A stretch of DNA of 64,000 nucleotides, from positions 1 to 64,000 of the forward strand of contig JAUNOG010000003.1 in the NCBI GenBank assembly GCA_030531185.1, in the 5' to 3' direction. Positions 16,475-24,754 of this stretch are shown here, in pieces. The notes beneath the pieces are model-generated. The model was given only the letters and a program-made list of their open reading frames with translations. It was not told the DNA's origin and searched no databases. The number at the start of each line of letters is the position of its first letter. The first letter of the stretch is position 1. Origin of the DNA: Ruminococcus sp. (lineage in GTDB: Bacteria > Bacillota > Clostridia > Oscillospirales > Ruminococcaceae). The position numbers were made by a program, and so were the translations under genes.

Positions 16475-17887
16475 ATGAGCAAAAATTCAGTAAATAAGGA
16501 TAATAATGAACAGCAGCTTAATAAAATGGGTACGCAGCCTGTAAAAAAACTGCTGATCACTATGGGACTGCCTATGATAATTTCAATGGCGGTCCAGGCT
16601 GTCTATAATATAGTGGACAGCTATTTCGTAAGCCAGATGGAGGGACTGGGCGACGCGGCGATGAACGCTATGACCCTTGCTTTCCCTGTACAGATGTTAA
16701 TGGTCGCTATAGGCGTAGGCACGGGCGTCGGACTTAACTCTCTGCTGTCAAAAAGCCTCGGCGAGGGCAACAAGGAAAAAGCCGCAAAGATATCGGGCAA
16801 CTCGATTTTTCTCGGTATCTGCACCTTTGTTGTATTCCTGATCTTCGGATTTGTGGGAGTAAACTTCTACATTTCCACGCAGACGAAGGATCCCCTTATT
16901 TCAGACCTTGCCTGCACGTATCTGAGAATATGCACCTGTCTGTCCTTGGGAGTTACTATGTATATGACCTTTGAAAAGCTTTTGCAGGCAACGGGCAAAA
17001 CAATGCAGGCGACTATCGCTCAGCTTGTGGGCGCAGTGGTAAATATTATCCTCGACCCGATAATGATATTCGGCTGGTGCGGACTGCCTGAAATGGGTAT
17101 CAGCGGAGCGGCTTACGCTACGGTCATCGGACAGTTCGTTTCGTTCATTATGGACGCGGTTTTCCACTTCAAATATAATAAGGCGGAGTTCAGCACGTCC
17201 TTGAAATATATCAAACCTGTCGGACAGATCATCAAGCAAATTTATATGGTAGGCGTTCCCGCAATACTTATGCAGGCTCTTATGTCATTTATGACATACG
17301 GCGTAAACATTATTTTTGCGGCAGTTTCCACCGAGGCTGTAACCGCTTACGGCGTGTACTATAAAATACAGCAGTTCGTATTCTTTGCGGCATTCGGTAT
17401 GAATAACGCAATGATACCGATAATTGCCTTTAACTACGGTATGGGCGACAAGCGCAGAGTTAAGGACAGCATTAAATACGGTATGATAGATACGCTTGTT
17501 ATTATGTTCATAGGCGCAGTGGGACTTCAGGTGTTCGCAGAGCCGCTTATAGGTATTTTCTCTATGTCCGAGGCTACAAATACTCTTTGCATAAGAGCGA
17601 TAAGGATAATCACGTTGGGATACCTTTTTGTAGGCGCAAATATAGCTTATCAGGGAATATTCCAGGCGCTGGGCTACGGAGTGCACTCTCTGATAGTTTC
17701 GGCGATAAGACTTCTTATAGGCGCGCTTCCTATAGCGTGGATATTGGTACGTGTTGCGCAGGATTGGATATGGGCGGCGTTCCCCATTGCTGAGGCGATA
17801 GCCTTTGTGGCAGCCGTATTTATGATGCGGTCTGTCAACAGGAGAACGGTCAATAAAATATCAGCAAATCAGCCGAGCGCGGAGTAG
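16475..17887 (+). CDS. MATE-family multidrug/metabolite exporter
   Basis: A 470-residue, 12-helix membrane protein of the MATE fold. Two homologous halves can be seen: MGLPMIISMAVQAVYNIVDSYFVSQ near the start and VGVPAILMQALMSFMTYGVN in the middle. These transporters export drugs or metabolites in exchange for Na+ or H+. The start at the ATG at 16475 has GGAGG six bases upstream; an earlier TTG-started frame overlaps the leader terminator. The leader structure implies regulated expression, perhaps by an exported compound, but the substrate cannot be read from sequence. Followed by a strong terminator at 17903. Confidence 0.92.
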   Translation: MSKNSVNKDNNEQQLNKMGTQPVKKLLITMGLPMIISMAVQAVYNIVDSYFVSQMEGLGDAAMNAMTLAFPVQMLMVAIGVGTGVGLNSLLSKSLGEGNKEKAAKISGNSIFLGICTFVVFLIFGFVGVNFYISTQTKDPLISDLACTYLRICTCLSLGVTMYMTFEKLLQATGKTMQATIAQLVGAVVNIILDPIMIFGWCGLPEMGISGAAYATVIGQFVSFIMDAVFHFKYNKAEFSTSLKYIKPVGQIIKQIYMVGVPAILMQALMSFMTYGVNIIFAAVSTEAVTAYGVYYKIQQFVFFAAFGMNNAMIPIIAFNYGMGDKRRVKDSIKYGMIDTLVIMFIGAVGLQVFAEPLIGIFSMSEATNTLCIRAIRIITLGYLFVGANIAYQGIFQALGYGVHSLIVSAIRLLIGALPIAWILVRVAQDWIWAAFPIAEAIAFVAAVFMMRSVNRRTVNKISANQPSAE

Positions 17888-17902
17888 ATAAAAAAGTAAT
17901 AA

Positions 17903-17935
17903 AAGTCTGAGAATTTTTGGTTCTCAGACTTTTTT
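17903..17935 (+). terminator. Intrinsic terminator after the MATE gene
   Basis: An 11-bp perfect stem (AAGTCTGAGAA with TTCTCAGACTT) and a 7-base loop, followed by four T. Confidence 0.9.
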
Positions 17936-17975
17936 ATTGTATAAACCAGAATTTGTGCCAGCCCGCACGGGGCAA

Positions 17976-18042
17976 TTCCCCCTCCCACCAACATTAAATT
18001 GGTTGTTTGAGCTGAATGTGCCCTCCCAAAGGGGAGGGGGAA
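17976..18042. repeat. GC-rich palindromic intergenic element
   Basis: TTCCCCCTCCC at 17976-17986 is exactly inverted at 18032-18042, with a smaller inverted pair (ACCAA/TTGGT) inside. It looks like a REP- or MITE-type element in the 267-bp gap between convergent genes. I see no second copy in the window. Confidence 0.5.
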
Positions 18043-18154
18043 GATAATGCTGTGTATCATAATTTTCGAAAAAACTGTAGTCTGCAACTGCCGCTGCAAA
18101 GATTAATTCCGATTTAGCCCGGTAATAAAACAATTACCGCGCCGTTTCACAGTC

Positions 18155-19342
18155 CTACCAGCCCATAACGGTTCTTATTTCAGCCTCGAGAGCCGCCGCC
18201 GCTTTATCGTGGGTCTTTTCGGTTGGGTGCCAGTCGGCGGCATAGCCGTCCTCGACGCCGTTCTGAGCGTCAAATTTGAATATGGAGATATTTTCGTCCC
18301 CTGTTTCTTTTTTATATTCGAGGTACATTTCCTCTATGCAGGTGTAAAGCCTGCCGCCCATAATCCCCAGAGAGCAGATTATATGCGCGTCGGGATTTTT
18401 CTCTCTTACGACTGCAAGGAACTCCTTGTAGCCGTCTATGTATTCCCTCTGCTTAGCCTCGTCCGAGCCGCAGTAGCTGTCGTCGTTCGTGCCGAGATTT
18501 ATTACGATAAGCTCAGGCTGATAATTGCCGAAATCCCAATCTAAAGACTGCGGAGCAGTTCCGCCGAAATTGCCGTAGGAAAAGCCCAGAGACGTATAAT
18601 ACTGAGGAATAGCCTGTTCGGCTTTTTTAGTTCCGTCGCCCGTCCAGCCCGAAATAATGCCGTAGCCGCTGGTTGAGAACATACTGTATTCCGCGTCGAG
18701 AGCCTGCGCGGTCTTGTAAGCGTAAGCCTTGGTGACGTCCTCCGTGGAGGTCTTGAAGGTGTGGTTTTCGTCCTCGTCGTCAACGCCGTATCCGCAGGTT
18801 ATGGAGTCTCCGATAAATTCAATGCTGTGAGACTTTTTCTCTGCGGGCTTTATGCTCGCTCCCTCCTCGAGATTTATCGGCATAATGCCCATAGTCGACA
18901 TAGCGCATTCGGACAGCTTTACGATTTTGACCGTCTTTGTAACGGTTTCCGATCCGTCAATGGGAGTATAAAGCTTAACGGCGTCGTCGAGCATATCGTC
19001 CACGACCCTTTCGCCGTCAACGTAGATCGCAAGACGGCAGTAGTTATCCGCATTGCCCGAGGTGGAAACCGTATCGCCCTCGATCATAATATCCAGCTTT
19101 TTGCCTGTGAATTCAAACTCCGCTCCCGAGCCGCTGAGAGCGCACCATAGGGTATCGTTGTCCGCGAGCCACGTTCTGCCCACAAGCTTTGCGTTTTCTT
19201 CGTTCATAACTTTTTTCATACTGTTTTCCTCCGCTGATGAGATTTCCGAACCGACCGATTTGTCGGCTTTGTCCGAACAGGCTGTAAATACGGCTGTGAC
19301 CGTAATGACTGCGCACAGCGCAGCAAGAATTTTCTTTAACAT
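18155..19342 (-). CDS. SGNH-hydrolase lipoprotein, CE2-type acetyl esterase
   Basis: A 395-residue surface lipoprotein (signal peptide with AVFTAC lipobox, Cys at residue 22). Residues 50-150 look like the N-terminal jelly-roll of carbohydrate esterase family 2; residues 165-390 are an SGNH hydrolase with the nucleophile block EFIGDSITCGYG, VINLGTNDDSYCG, and the C-terminal DWHPTEKTHDKAA with the catalytic Asp/His. CE2 enzymes remove acetyl groups from xylan or mannan. This fits with the cellulase at 41 kb. It has its own promoter at 19412-19440. Confidence 0.88.
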   Translation of the reverse strand: MLKKILAALCAVITVTAVFTACSDKADKSVGSEISSAEENSMKKVMNEENAKLVGRTWLADNDTLWCALSGSGAEFEFTGKKLDIMIEGDTVSTSGNADNYCRLAIYVDGERVVDDMLDDAVKLYTPIDGSETVTKTVKIVKLSECAMSTMGIMPINLEEGASIKPAEKKSHSIEFIGDSITCGYGVDDEDENHTFKTSTEDVTKAYAYKTAQALDAEYSMFSTSGYGIISGWTGDGTKKAEQAIPQYYTSLGFSYGNFGGTAPQSLDWDFGNYQPELIVINLGTNDDSYCGSDEAKQREYIDGYKEFLAVVREKNPDAHIICSLGIMGGRLYTCIEEMYLEYKKETGDENISIFKFDAQNGVEDGYAADWHPTEKTHDKAAAALEAEIRTVMGW

Positions 19343-19411
19343 AAGTTTCCCCCGTCGTAAATTTCGAATACAATACCGCTGTATCCGACAAAATATATTA
19401 TAATGTGTATA

Positions 19412-19440
19412 ATTATATCATATATTTTCATATTTTTCAA
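19412..19440 (-). promoter_or_regulatory. Promoter for the CE2 esterase
   Basis: TTGAAA and TATAAT on the minus strand with a 17-base spacer, about 70 bases upstream of the start. Confidence 0.75.
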
Positions 19441-19514
19441 TAGCAAGATGCATAATATTCGGAAATTTTGTCTTTTTGGGAATATCCGCTTTTGATCGTC
19501 AACCGTGCGCTCAT

Positions 19515-19543
19515 TTGACTTATCGGCTTAATTATGCTAAAAT
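19515..19543 (+). promoter_or_regulatory. Promoter for rimM-trmD
   Basis: TTGACT and TAAAAT with a 17-base spacer, about 33 bases before the GTG start of rimM. Confidence 0.8.
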
Positions 19544-19576
19544 GTAAATAATATTATTGTACAAGGACGTGTTATT

Positions 19577-20095
19577 GTGAATGGTCTTCTTGAAACAGGA
19601 AAAATCGTTTCGGTTTTCGGTATAAAAGGCGAGGTCAAGGTTCAGCCTTGGTGCGATACTCCCGATTTTCTCTGCGGGTTCGATACTCTTTATTATAAAA
19701 GCGGCACACCTGTGGAGATCGAACGCTCCCGTGTGGCAAAAAATATTGTGGTAATGAAGATAAAGGGCGTCGATACGGTGGAGGACGCTCAGAAGATACG
19801 CAACAGGGTGCTTTATATCAACAGGGACGATGTTGAGCTTGACGAGGGCTGTTATTTTATCAGCGATCTGATAGGCTTGAAGGTTGTGGACGCCGACAGC
19901 GGCAGAGTATATGGAGAGCTTGCCGATGTATCAGAAACGGGAGCAAACGACGTATACCATATAAAAGCGCAGGACGGCAAAATGTACTATATCCCCGCAA
20001 TACCGCAGGTGATCGCGGAAACCGATATCGAGGGCGGCGTAATGAAGATAATTCCGCTGGAGGGGCTTTTTGACGGTATGGAGGAGATCCGATGA
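19577..20095 (+). CDS. rimM: Ribosome maturation factor RimM
   Basis: Assembly factor for the 30S head. The 172-residue protein has the N-terminal barrel (GKIVSVFGIKGEVKVQPW) and the C-terminal PRC-barrel (LIGLKVVDADSGRVYGEL, then YYIPAIPQV). It starts with GTG at 19577, with AAGGA about ten bases upstream. The end overlaps trmD by 4 bp (ATGA), the usual rimM-trmD coupling. The usual upstream rpsP and ffh genes are absent; the pair has its own promoter. Confidence 0.95.
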   Translation: MNGLLETGKIVSVFGIKGEVKVQPWCDTPDFLCGFDTLYYKSGTPVEIERSRVAKNIVVMKIKGVDTVEDAQKIRNRVLYINRDDVELDEGCYFISDLIGLKVVDADSGRVYGELADVSETGANDVYHIKAQDGKMYYIPAIPQVIAETDIEGGVMKIIPLEGLFDGMEEIR

Positions 20096-20829
20096 ATATT
20101 GATATCGCAACGCTTTTTCCAGAGATGCTCGAAAATTATCTTTCGCAGTCCGTTGTGGGAAGAGCGAGGGCTAAGGATATTTTTACGGTAAACTGCCATA
20201 ATATTAGAGACTACACCAAAGACAAGCACCGTCGTGTGGACGATACGCCTTACAGCGAGCAGAAGGGTATGCTTATGCAGTGCGATCCCATTTATAATTG
20301 CTATAAGGCGGTCACGGAGGGCAAGCCTAAGCCTCACGTTATCTATATGTCTCCTCAGGGAAGAACGCTCACGCAGCAGCGGGCAAGGGAACTTTCTCAG
20401 CTTGACAGCATATTTATATTATGCGGGCACTACGAGGGGGTCGACGAGCGGATAATTGAAAAAATCGTGGACGAGGAAATTTCGGTGGGGGACTATGTGC
20501 TTACAGGCGGAGAGCTTCCTGCGCTGGTGCTGGTGGACTGCGTGGTAAGAATGCTGGAGGGTACGCTGTCAAAGTCCGATTGCTATGAGGACGAAAGTCA
20601 TTACAGCGGACTTCTGGAATATCCGCAGTATACGAGACCCGAGGTGTGGGAGGGTATGACTGTTCCCCCCGTGCTCCTGTCGGGACATCACGCAAACATA
20701 CTGAAATGGCGGCACGAGCAGGCGCTGCTCAATACGGCGAAAAAGCGTCCCGAGCTTTTGAAAATGCTGGAACTTTCAGAGGAAGATTTGGCTATAATTC
20801 ACAAAGCTGTGAAATTTGACGAACTTTAA
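20092..20829 (+). CDS. trmD: tRNA (guanine37-N1)-methyltransferase
   Basis: SPOUT-class enzyme placing m1G at tRNA position 37 to prevent frameshifting. The 245 residues include the start NIDIATLFPEMLENY, the DDTPYSEQKGM block, and the knot segment ILCGHYEGVDERIIE followed by EISVGDYVLTGGELPAL. The C-terminal GLLEYPQYTRP block is complete. The usual partner rplS does not follow; instead a 294-bp gap holding two possible RNA structures lies before the HPr gene. Confidence 0.96.
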   Translation: MNIDIATLFPEMLENYLSQSVVGRARAKDIFTVNCHNIRDYTKDKHRRVDDTPYSEQKGMLMQCDPIYNCYKAVTEGKPKPHVIYMSPQGRTLTQQRARELSQLDSIFILCGHYEGVDERIIEKIVDEEISVGDYVLTGGELPALVLVDCVVRMLEGTLSKSDCYEDESHYSGLLEYPQYTRPEVWEGMTVPPVLLSGHHANILKWRHEQALLNTAKKRPELLKMLELSEEDLAIIHKAVKFDEL

Positions 20830-20869
20830 ATGGAAGAACATTGGGCATATCAACTAGACTTGTTAAAAG

Positions 20870-20943
20870 ATTTTGTATAAACTGATACAAAATGTAAACG
20901 GCGATTGTTGATGTTGACTAAATTGTAAAGCCGTTGTCATCAA
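20870..20943 (+). other. Structured 3' region after trmD with possible pseudoknot
   Basis: A perfect 9-bp hairpin (ATTTTGTAT/ATACAAAAT, 20870-20893) is followed by two interleaved helices: AACGGC (20897-20902) with GCCGTT (20930-20935), and TTGATG (20908-20913) with CATCAA (20938-20943). This is the order of an H-type pseudoknot. No T-run follows, so it is not a plain terminator. Confidence 0.4.
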
Positions 20944-21001
20944 TTTATAGATGAAATGAACGAAAATTAAGCTTCCAACGATTGTTTGTTTAAAATTTGC
21001 G

Positions 21002-21030
21002 TTGACTTGACGGGCTTAGTCGGGTATAAT
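21002..21030 (+). promoter_or_regulatory. Promoter for the HPr gene
   Basis: TTGACT and a perfect TATAAT with a 17-base spacer; the roughly 87-nt leader contains a small GCC-GAAA-GGC hairpin. Confidence 0.85.
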
Positions 21031-21123
21031 AAATTTATCAAGTTAAACGGCTGTGCCGAAAGGCAACGATACCGCTTATTTGTAAAATGAAGTTTTAAAA
21101 CAGTCAGAATGGAGAGATTAATT

Positions 21124-21396
21124 ATGTTACAGAATACTGTTGTTGTTCAGAATCAGGTAGGCCTTCACGCACGTCCTGCTACATTTTTCATTCAGAAAGC
21201 AAACGAGTTCAAGTCTTCAATCTGGATCGAAAAGGAAGACAGAAGAGTAAATGCAAAGAGCCTTCTGGGTATCCTTTCTCTGGGTATCGTAGGCGGTACT
21301 ACAATTAAGATCATTGCCGACGGCGTTGACGAAGAGGCTGCGGTCAAGGGTCTTGTGGATTTGGTTGACAGTGGTTTCGCAGAGGACGCAAGATAA
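21124..21396 (+). CDS. ptsH: HPr-family phosphocarrier protein
   Basis: A 90-residue HPr-fold protein. The active histidine is in NQVGLHARPATFF, and the regulatory serine region appears as VNAKSLLGILSLGI, matching position 46 of HPr where HPr kinase acts. The start at ATG 21124 with GGAGA upstream gives the standard length; an ORF-extending ATG 5 codons earlier lies in the ribosome site. It is a single-gene unit with promoter and terminator, far from other PTS genes, so a regulatory (Crh-like) use is possible, but the histidine is intact. Confidence 0.93.
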   Translation: MLQNTVVVQNQVGLHARPATFFIQKANEFKSSIWIEKEDRRVNAKSLLGILSLGIVGGTTIKIIADGVDEEAAVKGLVDLVDSGFAEDAR

Positions 21397-21421
21397 TTTA
21401 CGATTTGTTAAAGCATAAATC

Positions 21422-21450
21422 GATCGCCGCAACAGCGGCGGTCTTTTTTT
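21422..21450 (+). terminator. Intrinsic terminator after the HPr gene
   Basis: A 9-bp stem with an AACA loop (21422-21430 with 21435-21443, one G-T pair) followed by seven T. Confidence 0.92.
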
Positions 21451-21728
21451 GTCCGTTTTTATACGGCGATAACGCATAATTACCTCGGAAAAGCAATGAC
21501 GCACGGCAGTTTACAGAAAGTTTAATAATTACAAAATGGTAACTCGGTGTAGAATGTAAAATTGGATTTTTGTGTAAAACTAACAAGAAATTAATTAATT
21601 TAACAGTATGTTCACACATTAACTGAAAAAATATGTTACAATTTGTAATACATTAGATTGGAATGCGGCTGCCTTTTTCAGCCGGTAAAAAGTTTTTGCG
21701 TTTTTTTGCACTTTTTACTATAAAACAC
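21451..21728. other. AT-rich gap without a gene
   Basis: No credible reading frame. It holds an inverted repeat TTACAA/TTGTAA near 21636-21650 and a small hairpin CGGCTG/CAGCCG near 21666-21684 followed by mixed A/T runs, which might be a weak terminator. Nothing firmer can be said. Confidence 0.35.
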
Positions 21729-21757
21729 TTGCAAAGTTCGTCATTTTTTGTTATAAT
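21729..21757 (+). promoter_or_regulatory. Promoter for the PucR-type regulator and probably ftsEX
   Basis: TTGCAA and a perfect TATAAT with a 17-base spacer; gives a leader of about 108 nt. Confidence 0.85.
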
Positions 21758-21781
21758 TACAGTAAGCAGACATTTTGTCAA

Positions 21782-21824
21782 GGGACGGACTTACTGTGCC
21801 CGTCTGTATGGTCCCGAACGGGAT
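21782..21824 (+). promoter_or_regulatory. Leader with mutually exclusive hairpins
   Basis: GGGAC (21782-21786) plus GGAC can pair with GTCT and GTCCC (21811-21815), while the same GTCCCG can instead pair with CGGGAT (21819-21824). The two folds exclude one another, as in attenuator or sensing leaders. No terminator T-run is present. Confidence 0.4.
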
Positions 21825-21871
21825 TGTCCGGAATAAAAATGCTCAAATTTGCAAGTAGAGGGGAATAACTT

Positions 21872-22957
21872 ATGTCAAACAGATTATTTCAAAGTGTAGT
21901 TCATCAGATGCGCGATACTATTGACTGCGTTATCGGCGTTATTGACGAAACTGCAACCATTATTGCCTGCTCGGAGCTGGCTCAGGTAGGCACAACAAAT
22001 GAGTTTGTGTCACTCGATCTGGGAGATTCCCACGATATTTTTGTGCGCGACGGCTATACCTACAAGCCTTTCGGCGCGCATATGAAACCCGACTATGCTG
22101 TTTTTGTAGAGGGTACGGACGAGGTTGCCGCTAAGTACGCGAGCATTCTGGCCATTACTCTTTCAAGCATTAAGCAGTACTATGACGAAAAGTACGACAG
22201 AAACAACTTCATAAAGAATGTCGTGCTGGATAACGTTCTTCCCGGCGACGTTCATGTCAAGGCGAGAGAGCTGCATTTCAGCGCGGATATTTCAAGAGTT
22301 GTTCTTCTTATCAGAATAGTGTCGTCAAACGACGTCTCGGCTTATGACGTAATTCAAAATCTTTTCCCCGATAAGAACAAGGACTTTGTGTTCAATATCA
22401 CAGAGTCGGATATCGTTCTTGTTAAGGAGGTAGCAAACGGCGTTGAGTCCAAGGATCTGGAAAAGCTTGCGCGCTCTATTTCCGATACTCTTTCAAGCGA
22501 GTTCTACACACGTGTGAACGTTGGTATCGGTACGGTCATCGAGGGCGTAAGGGATCTTGCGCGTTCCTTTAAGGAGGCTCAGATCGCTCTGGAGGTAGGA
22601 AAGGTTTTCGATACGGACAAGAATATCGTTTCTTACGATAATCTGGGTATTGCAAGACTTATTTATCATCTCCCCACTACTCTTTGCGAAACGTTTTTGA
22701 AGGAGGTTTTCAAGAAGGGTTCTATCGAGTCTCTCGACCACGAGACGCTCTTTACGATCCAGAAGTTCTTTGAGAACAACCTGAACGTTTCGGAAACATC
22801 AAGAAAGCTGTTTGTACATAGAAATACTCTGGTGTACAGACTTGAAAAAATCAAGAAGCTCACAGGTCTTGACCTAAGAGAATTCGACCATGCAATTATC
22901 TTTAAGATAGCGCTGATGGTAAAGAAATATTTGTCAGCTAATCCGGTTAAGTTCTGA
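21872..22957 (+). CDS. PucR/CdaR-type transcriptional regulator
   Basis: A 361-residue cytoplasmic regulator. The first 110 residues look like a sensory domain (VIGVIDETATIIACSELAQVG), the middle is a GGDEF-derived-like segment (VNVGIGTVIEGVRDLARSFKEAQIALEVG), and the C-terminal 60 residues are the PucR-type HTH (FENNLNVSETSRKLFVHRNT, LEKIKKLTGLDL). This layout matches the CdaR/PucR family, which sense small molecules. It lies 58 bp upstream of ftsE on the same strand, so it may be co-transcribed with the FtsEX module, an unusual pairing. Ligand unknown. Confidence 0.85.
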   Translation: MSNRLFQSVVHQMRDTIDCVIGVIDETATIIACSELAQVGTTNEFVSLDLGDSHDIFVRDGYTYKPFGAHMKPDYAVFVEGTDEVAAKYASILAITLSSIKQYYDEKYDRNNFIKNVVLDNVLPGDVHVKARELHFSADISRVVLLIRIVSSNDVSAYDVIQNLFPDKNKDFVFNITESDIVLVKEVANGVESKDLEKLARSISDTLSSEFYTRVNVGIGTVIEGVRDLARSFKEAQIALEVGKVFDTDKNIVSYDNLGIARLIYHLPTTLCETFLKEVFKKGSIESLDHETLFTIQKFFENNLNVSETSRKLFVHRNTLVYRLEKIKKLTGLDLREFDHAIIFKIALMVKKYLSANPVKF

Positions 22958-23015
22958 GGCGACCTTGAGAAGGGAGTATTGTGTAAGCTCCCGCAACTTT
23001 AAGGCGGTGTAAATT

Positions 23016-23711
23016 TTGGTAGAGTTTAAGGATGTGTCCGTCACTTATAATTCAAGCGGCGTTGACGCGCTCAACAAGGTAAATCTTAAAATCAACGACG
23101 GAGATTTCGCTTTCGTTGTAGGACCGTCAGGCGCGGGTAAATCCACGCTGATAAAGCTTGTGCTTAAAGAGATCGATGCGACAAGCGGTACGGTCATCGT
23201 TAACGGCTTTAACCTGAAAAAGCTGAGAAGAAGAAAAATTCCCGCGCTGAGAAGAACTATCGGCGTGGTATTTCAGGATTTCCGTCTCATACCTACTATG
23301 ACAGTGTATGAGAATGTGGCTTTCGTTCTGAGAGTTATTGACGCTCCCGCTAAGTATATCAGGAGCAGAGTGCCTTATGTTATCAGTCTGGTGGGACTGT
23401 CGGAAAAGGCAAAATGCTATCCGACCGAGCTTTCGGGAGGAGAGCAGCAGCGTGTGGCTCTGGCAAGGGCTTTGGTTAACGATCCTCAGCTTATTATTGC
23501 GGACGAGCCTACGGGTAATATAGACCCTGCGCTTTCATATGAAATAGTTGAACTTCTGAAAGGTATAAACGAGTGCGGTACGACCATTCTTATGGTTACT
23601 CACGAGCACGACCTTGTACGTTACTTCGGAGGAAGAATTATCAATATCAACAAGGGCAGTATCGCCTTTGACGAGGTAGTGGGAGGTTCGGCGTCAAATG
23701 AAAATAAGTAG
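23016..23711 (+). CDS. ftsE: Cell division ATP-binding protein FtsE
   Basis: ATPase of the FtsEX complex, which couples division to wall hydrolase activation. The 231 residues show Walker A GPSGAGKSTLIKL, Q-loop GVVFQDFRLIPTMTVYENVAFVL, signature LSGGEQQRVALARAL and Walker B LIIADEPTGNID. It starts at a TTG at 23016 with AAGGCGG eight bases upstream, which is the only well-placed start. It overlaps ftsX by 14 bp. The following two M23 peptidases are the likely effectors. Confidence 0.96.
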   Translation: MVEFKDVSVTYNSSGVDALNKVNLKINDGDFAFVVGPSGAGKSTLIKLVLKEIDATSGTVIVNGFNLKKLRRRKIPALRRTIGVVFQDFRLIPTMTVYENVAFVLRVIDAPAKYIRSRVPYVISLVGLSEKAKCYPTELSGGEQQRVALARALVNDPQLIIADEPTGNIDPALSYEIVELLKGINECGTTILMVTHEHDLVRYFGGRIININKGSIAFDEVVGGSASNENK

Positions 23712-24603
23712 TTTCAGATACCTTGTAAATCAAGGCTTTAAGGGGATCTGGAAGAACAGAATGATGACGTTCGCGTCATTCTGCATTCTGCTGGTTTCCC
23801 TGCTTATGGTTGGACTTTCCTGCTTGGTTGCTCTTAACCTTACCCGAGTTATCGGCGGTATCGAGGGACGAAGCGAGATAGTTGTCATCGTTGAGGACGG
23901 CACGTCGGACGGCGATATGGCTGCGCTGGAACAGAAACTTAAAGATATTCCCAATGTCAATACCGTTTCTCTTTATACAAAGGAAGAGGCTTGGGAGAAT
24001 ATGCTCAAGGGTATGACTGAGGAGGAAAAGGACTTTTTCCAGTATGCGGACGACAATCCGCTTCCCGATACATACAAAATAACGGTCAACGACATTGAGA
24101 TAATGACGGATACCACAACTCAGATAGAGACTTTTGATTTTGTGGAGTCCACTCAGTCGCCTACGGCTTTTGCCGATATTCTCATAAGTATCAGAAGAAT
24201 TTTCTCCATAGTGGCTTTCTGCGTTGTTCTTGCACTGGTAGTCGTTTGTCTGATAATTATTTCAAACACGACCAGAGCGAGCGTATTTACGAGACGCAAA
24301 GAGATCAATATTATGAAATATGTCGGAGCGACCAACGCGTTTATCAGAATTCCTTTCTTTGTGGAGGGTATGATCGTAGGTCTTGTTGCGGCGGGAGGCG
24401 CGCTGCTCCTGACTAAATTTGCATACGAGGGCGTTTATAATATTTTTAACGACAACTTCAGTATCTGGAGTATTCTCGGTATGCAAAATCTTTATTCATT
24501 CGATGAGCTCAAACTTTATATCTGCGGGGCGTACCTTATTGCGGGCGCGCTGATAGGCGCTGTGGGTACTTCCATAAGCACAGGTAAGCACCTCAAGGTT
24601 TGA
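23698..24603 (+). CDS. ftsX: Cell division protein FtsX
   Basis: Membrane partner of FtsE: 301 residues with four membrane segments (residues 20-45, about 165-195, about 220-245 and 265-290) and an extracellular domain between the first two that should contact the hydrolases. The first segment is preceded by the typical NQGFKGIWKNRMMTFAS. The conserved RRKEINIMKYVGAT loop between segments 2 and 3 is present. Start overlaps the end of ftsE. Confidence 0.95.
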   Translation: MKISSFRYLVNQGFKGIWKNRMMTFASFCILLVSLLMVGLSCLVALNLTRVIGGIEGRSEIVVIVEDGTSDGDMAALEQKLKDIPNVNTVSLYTKEEAWENMLKGMTEEEKDFFQYADDNPLPDTYKITVNDIEIMTDTTTQIETFDFVESTQSPTAFADILISIRRIFSIVAFCVVLALVVVCLIIISNTTRASVFTRRKEINIMKYVGATNAFIRIPFFVEGMIVGLVAAGGALLLTKFAYEGVYNIFNDNFSIWSILGMQNLYSFDELKLYICGAYLIAGALIGAVGTSISTGKHLKV

Positions 24604-24615
24604 TCGGGAAGTTTT

Positions 24616-24650
24616 AATGGCAGACACAGGTTATCCTGCGGACTGCCATT
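24616..24650 (+). other. Two-tier hairpin between ftsX and the first M23 gene
   Basis: AATGGCAG (24616-24623) pairs with CTGCCATT (24643-24650), enclosing CAGG-TTAT-CCTG. There is no T-run; a processing or stability element that could set hydrolase dose relative to FtsEX is possible. Confidence 0.4.
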
Positions 24651-24754
24651 GACTATAATTAACAATTAAAAAAAGCAGTGTAAAAATTACGGCAGTATTA
24701 AGAATACAGAGAAGAAAATCCGCTGCCGTTGTCCTTTGACGGAGGATTTTGGAC

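Noticed and set aside
21124..21396. Crh-like protein lacking the PTS histidine
   Set aside because: The GLHARPA histidine is present, so a normal HPr is the simpler reading.
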